Source: Capniomyces stellatus (lineage: Eukaryota > Kickxellomycota > Harpellomycetes > Harpellales > Legeriomycetaceae). From it: 64,000 nt of DNA. Of this stretch, positions 12,776-22,062 are shown piece after piece (the first letter of the stretch is position 1; every line of letters begins with the position of its first letter). The position numbers and the translations under genes are program-made. Below the pieces are notes generated by a model, which saw only the letters and a list, made by a program, of their open reading frames with translations, searched no databases and was not told the origin of the DNA. The DNA is taken from assembly GCA_001661515.1 (NCBI GenBank), contig LUVW01000013.1:596649-660648 (forward strand), read 5' to 3'.

Positions 12776-12979
12776 ACTCTCCGCTTTTATTTGTACTAGA
12801 TTCCGTTTACTTTTTTTTTCTTCTTTTTTTTTAAAAAAAAATTCTGTATATTACTTTTACATACCCTATGTTGATTTCAAATAAAGCCTCACTATAGAGT
12901 AAAAAAATGAAAAAGGAGAAATAAGAGTGAGATAAAAGAACGAGAAAAATAAACTTGCAGAAATAAATATGCAAGCATA

Positions 12980-14900
12980 TCAATAGGTCTCAATAATATC
13001 CTCCAGACCGGTGATGGTTGTTCCACCCAAAAGACTGCTTCTATTGCTATCTGATCGCGACAGAATTTTGTTTACCAGAAGCTTTGAGTGCAGCGCACAG
13101 GCGTTTACACTGGGCCCACCATATGCGGCACCCGTAAATAAAAGTTTTTCATCCCAAGCTTTTAGCCAAGACTCAAGCTCAATAAGCTTCTCGTAATATC
13201 CTACATCATATAATGGGATGCAGTTTCGTGCTAGGCTAACAGAAACATCAATAGGATCTTCGTCTATTTTAAGAATGTTTCTCATGGCCAAAGTTGCTTT
13301 TGCTGTAAGGCTATCGTCACTGACACTGGCTGGTGTTGAGAATTTTTCATCAAATACCGGACCACCCATCATAACAGTAAACCGAGTTATATCCGAGCTA
13401 CAATCCTGCTCAGGCAGGCAAGAGGAGTCAAAGACCACGCCAATCACATCAGTGTCATTCCAAGAGTCTCGTGGGACCAAAAACCCAAAGCCATCGTGTG
13501 CGATTTTATTCACGCCGCGGTACGTTAGGTTGACTACCGCTACGCTAGAGTAGCTTGTAGAAAAAATAGATGGTAGAATATCTTTCGGAAACAGTGGCTT
13601 GCTAGCATTTATTGGAATTGTGTTGATAACCTTATCTGTGTTTATCCTGTCTCCATTATCAAGCACAACGTCAATGTTCTACAGAAACAGAAGTCATAAA
13701 CTTGTATATTTTATTTAAAGTATAGATTGAGCAAACAAACAGCTTAAGCTATAATACTAAGATTTGTTACGTTGTTCAGGTCTGATTTTAGGATTTGGCT
13801 ACACGCATTCCCCGTTATAATTTTTACACTAGCGTTTTTGTCAAGATCCAGCTTTATCGAGTCTGTCAAAGTTTGAATGCCATTTTTAAAGGAAATAATA
13901 CTCGAGTTTGCTATTTTGGCCCAGAACTCGGGGTTCCTCTTTATTCTTTCGCTCCACAGTATCTGGTCTTCGGCTATACACGTGCTTACATACTTGTTGT
14001 TACTGATTCTCGCCTCCATTTCTGCTTTTGCCTTGCCTAAACCAGTAAGCACTTTTCCGGCCAGTCTTTCGGATCGCCATAGCTTTCCTAATATCATTCT
14101 TGCACTTAGCTTGTCTGTGTTTGCAGCAAAAATCCCGGCCATAACAGCAGACAGTAGTCTATCGTCAATCTTTGACCCAAACCTTCTGGAAATAAATGCC
14201 GACATTGACTCGTCTGTTAGCTCGAGCGGTGTATTTCTTGAAGTGAATATATCTTTTAAAATCGAAGATATTATTGGCTGTATAGGAGCTGAAAAACGTG
14301 TAAATAAATGCGAGCCTTTCCCTGGTATTGCATTTATCTTGCGATTGTAGTATATAAATCTATTTGTTGAAGCCGGCGATGATTTTGAAGCAAAAACAAC
14401 CTGATCGTGTAACCCAAGATCGTCTATCTTTTTTATTACGTATATACATTGAGCTTTTGAACCTTTAAACCTTTGAGCTTTTAAACCTTTTGGAGTTTGA
14501 GTTCAAAGCAACCTTTGGATAAGCCGTGATTTATTAATTTGCTCCAACTTGTATGTCAATGTTTTTGGGGCTAAAGGAAGAAAAAATGCATTTAAGCATA
14601 TAAATATGGCATGGATATTTTTTAACTAACCATTTCTAAAATCGAACGAGATTCCATGGTGTCGCCCACTCGTAGGGTTCTAGGTCCTTTTTCCAACAGC
14701 GCAGTTATATCATTGTTTATTTTCTTCTTTTCTGACTCAACCCAGCCACCTAATCTGTTTGAGGATTCCACCAAAGTTATGCTTGGGATGTTCTGACCTT
14801 TAACCCTTGGAAGCTTTTTTGATAAATGCCAAGCGGAGGATAGGCCAGATATGCCTCCGCCTAAAACAGTGTAAACCGACCTCAAGCTCTGACTAGCCAT
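12980..14900 (-). CDS. HEM14: Protoporphyrinogen oxidase
   Basis: Penultimate haem-synthesis enzyme, oxidising protoporphyrinogen IX to protoporphyrin IX with FAD at the mitochondrial inner membrane. Three exons on the minus strand: 14900-14631, 14427-13771 and 13678-12980, giving 541 aa (yeast Hem14 539). The FAD-binding Rossmann motif GGGISGLSSAWHL lies at residues 14-26, followed by ESSNRLGGWVES and LEKGPRTLR. Exon 2 resumes with IDDLGLHDQVVF and ends SDLNN; exon 3 starts NIDVVLDNGDRI and contains GFGFLVPRDSW, IGVVFDS and the C-terminal GGPSVNACALHSK. All junctions are in phase. The first intron (14630-14428) ends in an unusual AAG acceptor preceded by A-runs rather than TAG, so its exact 3' edge is the weakest point. 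No strong presequence is visible, as in many PPOX proteins. Confidence 0.92.
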
Positions 14901-15416
14901 AACGTTTCCACTAGCAGGCTCTGTCTAACTTTGGGTTAGATTAAAAAATATACTTATACCTTAACAGCTGTGCTATACGTAAGAATTATGCCGTGTACTT
15001 TAATTTGATGTGTTTATGGTTTGACCTATTCGCGCTCCCTCGACTTGCCTTTTCTTTTTTATTGTTTTCTGGTTTTTGTTTTGTAAGCTTTTTATTGTTT
15101 AGAGTTACCAAGTCATTCCGAGGTTTACATTGATCAAATATATCAAGTTGGCCAGTAAATTTAAGCTTTAATCTGGTTAGCTGTGGACAAATATTAGTTA
15201 GAGCAAACTTTGGTTACATCCAATAATATTTTATAATTTAATTGACAACAATGCCCATGTCTAGCCAATAATACATTTGAAAGGTTAATAATATGTATTC
15301 TTAAATTAATATCAGCCCATACATTACTACACAGTAAATCGTATTATTATTTTTATCTATTATTGACGAAATCATATTATGAACAAAAACAATGCTTCTA
15401 GTTGCTTAATAGTAAG

Positions 15417-15751
15417 TACAAGTTTTCTTGTTTGTTGGCAGTTTAAACATTTTCAAGGTCAATAATGATTGTGCATCAGATGTTTGGGATATACAATGCT
15501 TTTGGTACCGAGATAATTATATATCCAGCTTTTGAATCAACTGGTTTGGTTAAAAGCAAGCAAACACGGGATACATCAAATGAGAGAATACACACTGGGC
15601 AGAGAACAACGTCACCTCAGAATTGACGCTGTTTACTACAATTCAATAGTTAGATTGGTCAAATTTGGTCATAGCGAGGTAAGCGTGAATTTCTTCAAAC
15701 AACATTGACAGTGTTAATCCAGATGTAATGGTTATTTGTGAGGAATGTTAA
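15417..15751 (+). pseudogene. Decayed pentatricopeptide-repeat (PPR) protein fragment
   Basis: Three overlapping frames read as one damaged PPR protein. Frame 1 (15417 to a TGA near 15535) includes VNNDCASDVWDIQCFWYRDN. Frame 2 (15517-15708) has WLKASKHGIHQMREYTLG, then DAVYYNSIVRLVKFGHSE and VSVNFFKQH before TGA. Frame 3 (15704-15751) continues IDSVNPDVMVICEEC before TAA. The stretch from AVYYNSIVRL to NPDVMVICEE fits one 35-residue PPR unit (VTYNxLIxxxxKxGxxxxAxxxFxxM...PDxVTY) apart from the single frameshift at about 15704. There is no start codon or intact frame of useful length. Fungal PPR proteins usually act on mitochondrial RNA. The parent gene is not in this window. This was recognised from the translated pattern only. 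Confidence 0.68.
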
Positions 15752-15873
15752 GAGTTGAATAATATAAAGATAAGTTGAGTAATATAGTGAGTTGTATAAT
15801 GTATAAAGAGTTGTATAGTATATAATGAGTTGTATAATATAGAGTCTTATAATATATAAAGAGTTGTTTAATG
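15751..15873 (+). repeat. AT-rich minisatellite, about 19-bp unit
   Basis: Six to seven imperfect tandem units of the type GAGTTGTATAATATATAAA begin directly where the PPR pseudogene ends. Units vary by small indels. The minus-strand open frames here (15695-15923) are products of the repeat. Confidence 0.8.
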
Positions 15874-17458
15874 TACACTGGAAATGTTTTCGCCATATGG
15901 ACAAAGTAAATTAAATAAATCAAGTGCGTGTTTAGGCATTTCAGTTGATAGTTTGATGTTCATTCGGCAGCCTGAAGCAAGCATTTATTTAGTGGTGTAA
16001 AAGCAAAATAGGAGCTTGGAGGATTTGAAAAAGTAAAGAATTCGTGGAAATTGAGAATAATCGTGGTTAAGTTTTGTTAAGCACAAACAAGCCAAGAAAT
16101 TGTATTGGAGAAAAGCGAATTGGTTTGAAATAATAATAAAATCAAGTTCGAGGACAGGCTATTGGCTCTGTGCAATTTTAATTTGCAATAGTTATGTAAA
16201 AAATGATCCTATAGAAAGATAGTAACTAAAGAGGATTTAAATGACATGCTTAGAAATTAAAGGAGGAAAAAAAAACACAGAAGGTAATAGGAAAAGCAAG
16301 TTCAGGCTTAGTAATAATGGTGTGATTTTGTTTAAATGTTTTTATTTGCACAAATAAGAGCAAAGGGATTTAATAATAAAAAAACCAGCATAAAAGAAGT
16401 TTGTAAATGGAAGAGTTGAATAAAATAGTGCAATTTTGAGATTAGACAATGTTTATTGGATAATCTAGCAAATATTGCTATTAAATGAAATGTGATTTGG
16501 ACAAATCATAAAAGCATTTCACATTAATCGCTTAAGTTCGCCACATTTTATTTTTTTTAAAGGGTGTGGGCCGAAAAATGCTTTGCTTTTTGAGGAAAAG
16601 AATTAGGGAAATAATGGGAATAAAGTAAAAGGAAGAACAAAAAGATAAAGAGAAAGTAGGCAAAATGAGTTGAGAAAAGGTTGGGAAAAAATGGTTGAAG
16701 GTTGAAACCAAAAGAACAATGAAGGATGAAAAGAGAGCTATTTGGATTTAAAGTAGGAACAAAAAGCAAAGCAAAGAAATCAATTTGGATTAAGTAAATT
16801 GGGATAATAAATGGGATAGCTTTAATTGAGCACACAATCTAGCTCTTTCCTTGAAACACTCATTAACACATTATAAAGCTAAGATTATAAACATTATTTT
16901 TTCTACGCAAAAGGAACGGCGCAAGAGTGTATGAAAGCATAGTAATATCACAAAAATAACCGAGTTTTTGACACCGACATAGGCAGGCTAATAAACACAC
17001 TGTATTTACGTACACCAAACCACAGTTCCAGAAAGAAGTGGGTTCTATTTAAATAGGTGTTTGGCAAAAGATAAAAAAAAAGATAACAGCATAGCGTCAA
17101 GCTCAATAGTATCATAAACAACAATACCTCTAATTGGTACACACACGAGCATACCTAAGAGATTGGTAGGAACATAAATAGCATATTGTTAGTGTTTGTA
17201 ATAAGAAACAAAATACTTTGGTGTGCTAAAAGACGGAGAACGTATTTAAATAAAGAAAAAACAACAACACCAAAAGCAGGGCTTTGGAGGAGTAAAGAAC
17301 TAGTAAGTACGATACTTGGGCAACATCAAGAGCAAACACACGCAATAAAGGGAGTATTTGAGCAGGCCAACTGTTTGGAGCAGAAGGTCAAATAGAAACG
17401 AACAGTAATAAAGGCATATACACACAAAGGCAGTAACATAAGTATAAGCACCAGTAAG

Positions 17459-20400
17459 ATGTGGGAGGAAGTGCAGTACTCGGTTACAGGAATGACGTGT
17501 CAGTCATGCGTGAACGCAATAGAAAAATCAGTGAAGAAGGTTGAGGGGGTGGGAGAGATAAAGGTAGATCTTGCAAAAGGTCTCGCAGTGGCAAAGGTAT
17601 CGAGGACGGTGGATAACATAGTGGATACAGTGAAGGAGACTATTGAGGATTGTGGATTTGACGTAGAAATAATAAAGGGGGTAAACACAGGCACGAACTC
17701 ATCGATGATGGAGTTGGTGGAAATTTCCAGTAATGAGGATAAGGGAAAGAGTAAAAGCAATGGGAACGGAGATATAGGGGCAACAACAATATGTGTGGAT
17801 ATCGAGGGAATGACATGTAAATCGTGTGTAAAGAGCATAGCGCTATCACTAGAGGAGGTGGAGGGAGTGGAGAAGATAGAGATACTACTGAAGGAGAATA
17901 AGGGAATAATAGGATTTGACAGTAGTACGTGTAAGGTAGTAGATATACTAGAGAAAATAGAGGATTGTGGATTTGGGGCGAGTTTGAATGAAAGCTACAA
18001 ACATGATATAAAGACGGCGATAAAAGAGTGGAGTTGTCGGGTTGAGGGACTAAAATCAGAAAAAAAGAAAGAGATGATTGAGAAGGAGGTGAGACGAATG
18101 GGGGGAGTTGAGGGAGTTCGGGTGGATATGAAAGAGAGCATAATACATGTGGAATTTGATGAGGAAAGGGTAAAGATATTGGACATAATAAACAAGATAG
18201 AGGACGTTGGCGTTGAGTTTGTTGGGGAGATTGACAGCAAAAGCAAGAGTGCTATAAGGATATCGGTAGACAGTCGTGGAGTGCGGGGAATTGGAAAAGG
18301 GGATGATAAGGATTCAGTGGTAGAGTGGGATAGGTTGAGGGGGAATTCAGGGGAGAAGGAGAGGGAGAAGGTTAAGGTTAGGGTTGCGGAGCGAAAGGCG
18401 ATTATTTCGGTAAAGGGAATGACATGTGCGTCGTGTGTACATGCAATAGAGAAGGGGCTTGAGAAGAAGGAGTTTATTAAGGGGGTAAGCGTAGTGTTGT
18501 TAGCACAGCAGGCACGAGTGATATACTTTGGAGAGGCTGATAGGTCGGTGGAGATAGGGGGGCTGATTGAGGAGCTGGGATTTGAGGCGCGGGTGATTAG
18601 CGATGAGAAGGAGGTTACAGGAAGCGAGGAGGGACAGGGGGAGGGGGAGAATGTGGGGAAGCTTGCGAGGGCAGACTTGCAGATATATGGGATGGAGTGT
18701 TCATCGTGTGTGCATGCAATTGAAAGTGAGGTGATGAAGATGGATGGGATTGAGTCGGTGCTAGTAAATTTGGCGATGCAGTCGGCGGTGATAAAGTATG
18801 AGAGTTCGGTGGTGGGGATTAGGGATATAGTGCAGAGGATAGGGGAGCTGGGATTTGATGCGTTGGTGGACACGAAGATGGGGAGTTCGCAAATAGAGTC
18901 GCTGAAGAGAACGGAGGAGATACTGATGTGGAGGAGGAATCTGATAGAGTCGATGTGGCTTGGGATTCCGGTGATGCTGCTGGCAAAGGTATTTATGCAC
19001 GTGCCAGTGGTCAAGGATCTGATTATGATTCCGGTGGTGAAGGGGCTGCCTTGGGGGGTGTTTATCCAGGCGATTCTGACAACGTTTCTGCTGTTTGGAG
19101 TGGGGATGCAGTTTTACAAGCGGTCTTATAAGGCGTTGAGCAGTGGGCATGCAACAATGGATGTGCTGGTGGCAACGGGAGCGAGTTTGGCGTACTTTTT
19201 TTCGGTATTTATGTTGTTGTGGACGGTTACGCATTCGCTGGACATGAAGCCGCATTGTTTCTTTGAGGCAGCAGCGATGTTGATACTGTTTGTGTCGGGG
19301 GGGCGGTACTTGGAGAATATGGCGAAGGGAAGCGCATCTACAGCGCTGGCGCAGCTGATGACATTGACGCCACCAAAGGCCGTTTTGGTTGAAAGAAACC
19401 AGGAAGGAGACATTGTTGAGGAAAAGACGATTGAAAGCGACTTTATCCAGGTGGGAGACGAGTTGCGGGTATTCCCGGGAGAAAAGATAGCGGCAGACGG
19501 AGTGGTGTTTGAGGGCCATTCAGAGGTGGACGAGTCAACGGTTACAGGGGAGGCAATGCCGATATTGAAGATGGTTGGGGATAGACTGATAGCAGGCACA
19601 GTCAACTGTTCAGGAACGTTTTCGATGAAGTGTACAAGAGTTGGTGGGGACACAGCGTTGGCACAGATAGTGAGGCTGGTGGAGGACGCGCAGGTGGGAA
19701 AGTCGCCAATTCAGTTGTTTGCAGACCGGGTTTCGCAGTACTTTGTCCCAGTGGTTCTCATTTTGGCGGTTGTTACGTTTATTGCCTGGATGGTGATAGG
19801 ACTTTCGCCAATGTTCAAGATGCCAGAGCTGTTTGCCAAGCAAGTGGAGGCTACAGGAAGCGTGCTGGTGGTGGCGCTGAAGATATCGGTGGCAGTGGTG
19901 GTTGTGGCGTGTCCGTGTGCGTTAGGGCTGAGCACACCAACAGCCGTGATGGTGGGGACTGGAGTAGGAGCGCAGATGGGGATTCTGATCAAGGGAGGCG
20001 ATGCACTGGAGACAGCTAGTAAAGTGTCAACAATTGTGTTTGACAAGACCGGCACTTTGACCAAGGGCGAAATGGATGTGTCAAATGTAGTTGTTGAGCC
20101 AAGCTGGTCGCAGCAGCTGTTTATGGCGATTGTTGGTGCTGCAGAGTCACACTCTGAGCACTCGCTGGGTAAGTCGGTGCACAGGTACTGCGAGCTGATT
20201 TTTGGAAAACACGTGCTGCAATCAAACACAAAGACGCTCGACTTCAGAGCCCTGACTGGGCTGGGACTAAGATGTAGAGTCGAGGTTAGCAAGTCTGCGC
20301 CATTCTGCACCAGCGAAACATCTGTGCCTACTTCAGTGTCTGTCATTATTGGAAACATGAGGCTGATGGAAGTCAGCTCAATTGAGGTTCCTGAACACGC

Positions 20401-21802
20401 TGTTGCCGATCTGGTCACCCACGAGAAGGAAGGGTGCACAGTGTTGCTTGTGGCGTTTGACAACCAGTTTGCTGGACTACTGGCACTTTCCGACGTGCTG
20501 CGTCCAGAGTCACGGTCTGCTGTCCATGCGCTCAAATCCATGGGAATCCAGGTCGTGATGGTTACTGGCGATCAGCCACGGACCGCCCGCTTTATTGCCC
20601 AGAGATGCGGCATTGAAACCGTCTATGCTGCTGTTTCCCCGTCCGGAAAACAAGAGATTGTCAACTACTTGCAAACTCAGCCCCCACACACCCAGCACAC
20701 GTCCTGGTTCCAGTCCATCAGGCGCTACCTGCCCTTTGTAAACAGGTCCAGCACTTACCGGCTCGTTGAAACAACCGGCGTTGCTATGGTGGGCGACGGA
20801 ATCAACGACTCCCCCGCACTTGCCGCCGCAGATGTCGGGATAGCCATCTGTTCAGGAACTGATGTAGCAATGGAGGCTGCCTCAATGGTGCTGATGAGAC
20901 ACGATCTGACTGATGTTGTTGCGGCCTTAGATTTGTCCCACACTATTTTCAGGAGAATCAAGTACAACTACTTTTGGGCCTGTTTGTACAACTTTGTCGG
21001 TATTCCTGTTGCTATGGGCTTCCTCATTCCTATTGGAATCGAACTTCCTCCTGTTTTTGCCGGTGCTGCCATGGCCATGTCCAGTCTCAGTGTTATGGCT
21101 TCCAGCCTGTTGCTCAAACTTTACACCAAACCAATATGCAAAGCCCCATCTTCGTTTGACCCTCAAAGCTTTGAACCCCTCATTCTTAGTGCTGACAGCA
21201 TAACCATGCACTCTACCAACCCCAACTCCAGTTCCAGTTCCAGCTCCAGCTCCAGCTCCAGTTCCAACTTCAAATCTACCAACCACAACAACAGCCTAAA
21301 CGGCCTGTCAAACCCACAGCCATCGCCAACCCTAACAAGCTCCAGCTTCAACTCAATGGCTCTGTCAAAGAACACCAGCAAAAACGTTTCTGCCCTCCAA
21401 ACGCCCTTGATCGATGAGTCTTCAAACGAAACTGTTGCCGTAATGCTAAACGACGTTTCCTTCAACCTAATCCCACACAACTCTGCCAGACTCTCAAAAA
21501 CCGCCTCTATTGCCTCAAACGACTCCATCGATGTCTTTACAAAATCTGACTATGTTTACAATAGAGCCTCAAGGTCTGGGTCTCCCGAACACCATAGGTT
21601 CTTTAGCAATGATTTCAGCTACCTCAACACACCAATCAATCACGCAAATCACGAAACATCCACGCCTTCGTCTAGCACGCCTAAATCCAAGTCAAGGTCC
21701 CCGGGCAAAAATTACCCTGGATCAAACTATTTTTCTAATTCTGATCCCTTTGATCATAACGACGTTGAACTAGAATCTATCAATATTACTACCACTCGAT
21801 AA
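17459..21802 (+). CDS. CCC2: Copper-transporting P1B-type ATPase (Ccc2/ATP7-like)
   Basis: Pumps Cu(I) into the secretory pathway to load cuproenzymes. One exon, 1447 aa. N-terminal heavy-metal-associated (HMA) domains: HMA1 GMTCQSC (C14, C17), HMA2 GMTCKSC (C120, C123), a third ferredoxin-like unit at about 190-257 without a CxxC, HMA4 GMTCASC (C323, C326) and HMA5 GMECSSC (C414, C417). The core follows: TGEAMP (697-701) in the actuator domain, membrane copper site CPC (818-820), phosphorylated DKTGT (D862), TGDQPR hinge and VGDGINDSPAL. The nucleotide-domain SEHPL motif reads SEHSL (899-903), an unusual Pro-to-Ser change next to the ATP-contacting His. About 220 C-terminal residues are Ser/Asn-rich (poly-Ser at about 1257-1269) and probably cytosolic and disordered. 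The size and five HMA-like units resemble animal ATP7 more than the two-HMA yeast Ccc2. Long antisense frames over it are shadows. Confidence 0.95.
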   Translation: MWEEVQYSVTGMTCQSCVNAIEKSVKKVEGVGEIKVDLAKGLAVAKVSRTVDNIVDTVKETIEDCGFDVEIIKGVNTGTNSSMMELVEISSNEDKGKSKSNGNGDIGATTICVDIEGMTCKSCVKSIALSLEEVEGVEKIEILLKENKGIIGFDSSTCKVVDILEKIEDCGFGASLNESYKHDIKTAIKEWSCRVEGLKSEKKKEMIEKEVRRMGGVEGVRVDMKESIIHVEFDEERVKILDIINKIEDVGVEFVGEIDSKSKSAIRISVDSRGVRGIGKGDDKDSVVEWDRLRGNSGEKEREKVKVRVAERKAIISVKGMTCASCVHAIEKGLEKKEFIKGVSVVLLAQQARVIYFGEADRSVEIGGLIEELGFEARVISDEKEVTGSEEGQGEGENVGKLARADLQIYGMECSSCVHAIESEVMKMDGIESVLVNLAMQSAVIKYESSVVGIRDIVQRIGELGFDALVDTKMGSSQIESLKRTEEILMWRRNLIESMWLGIPVMLLAKVFMHVPVVKDLIMIPVVKGLPWGVFIQAILTTFLLFGVGMQFYKRSYKALSSGHATMDVLVATGASLAYFFSVFMLLWTVTHSLDMKPHCFFEAAAMLILFVSGGRYLENMAKGSASTALAQLMTLTPPKAVLVERNQEGDIVEEKTIESDFIQVGDELRVFPGEKIAADGVVFEGHSEVDESTVTGEAMPILKMVGDRLIAGTVNCSGTFSMKCTRVGGDTALAQIVRLVEDAQVGKSPIQLFADRVSQYFVPVVLILAVVTFIAWMVIGLSPMFKMPELFAKQVEATGSVLVVALKISVAVVVVACPCALGLSTPTAVMVGTGVGAQMGILIKGGDALETASKVSTIVFDKTGTLTKGEMDVSNVVVEPSWSQQLFMAIVGAAESHSEHSLGKSVHRYCELIFGKHVLQSNTKTLDFRALTGLGLRCRVEVSKSAPFCTSETSVPTSVSVIIGNMRLMEVSSIEVPEHAVADLVTHEKEGCTVLLVAFDNQFAGLLALSDVLRPESRSAVHALKSMGIQVVMVTGDQPRTARFIAQRCGIETVYAAVSPSGKQEIVNYLQTQPPHTQHTSWFQSIRRYLPFVNRSSTYRLVETTGVAMVGDGINDSPALAAADVGIAICSGTDVAMEAASMVLMRHDLTDVVAALDLSHTIFRRIKYNYFWACLYNFVGIPVAMGFLIPIGIELPPVFAGAAMAMSSLSVMASSLLLKLYTKPICKAPSSFDPQSFEPLILSADSITMHSTNPNSSSSSSSSSSSSSNFKSTNHNNSLNGLSNPQPSPTLTSSSFNSMALSKNTSKNVSALQTPLIDESSNETVAVMLNDVSFNLIPHNSARLSKTASIASNDSIDVFTKSDYVYNRASRSGSPEHHRFFSNDFSYLNTPINHANHETSTPSSSTPKSKSRSPGKNYPGSNYFSNSDPFDHNDVELESINITTTR

Positions 21803-21844
21803 TATCATCGTTTATATCTATCTATTTATTTGTTTATTTATTTT

Positions 21845-21875
<31 letters not shown>

Positions 21876-22062
21876 TGCATCTTCATTTAATCTGTTCAAC
21901 TATTGAATACAAATACCTTTTATCCACTTTTCTGTTTTTGTTTTTGATTGGTTGATTCTTTACAAGTTGGAAAAGTATAAAGTTGTAAAAAAAAAAAAAA
22001 AAAATATGATCCTGTTGATCATTCGAAAGGCTCGAAATAAAAATAAATAAATAAAATAAGTG
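21803..22062. other. Convergent intergenic region with A-runs
   Basis: A 260-bp 3'-3' spacer between the copper ATPase and DBP6. It holds A runs of 26 (21848-21873) and 18 (21987-22004) bases, likely slippage-prone and probably near the two polyadenylation regions. Confidence 0.6.

Larger units (their letters stand above)
14901..17458. other. 2.5-kb divergent region, HEM14 / copper ATPase
   Basis: Separates the divergent starts of HEM14 and the copper ATPase. It contains the PPR pseudogene (15417-15751), an adjoining AT-rich minisatellite (15751-15873) and otherwise AT-rich DNA. GAGCAAA occurs at 15201, 16358 and 17330. Small open frames at 16557-16835 (-) and 17186-17395 (+) are not convincing; the latter probably lies in the ATPase leader. 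Confidence 0.55.

Noticed and set aside
17995..19014. 339-residue open frame on the minus strand inside the copper ATPase
   Set aside because: It is the complement of a G-rich coding strand with few antisense stops; Ser/Thr/Ile-rich with no motif, and the plus-strand gene explains the region.
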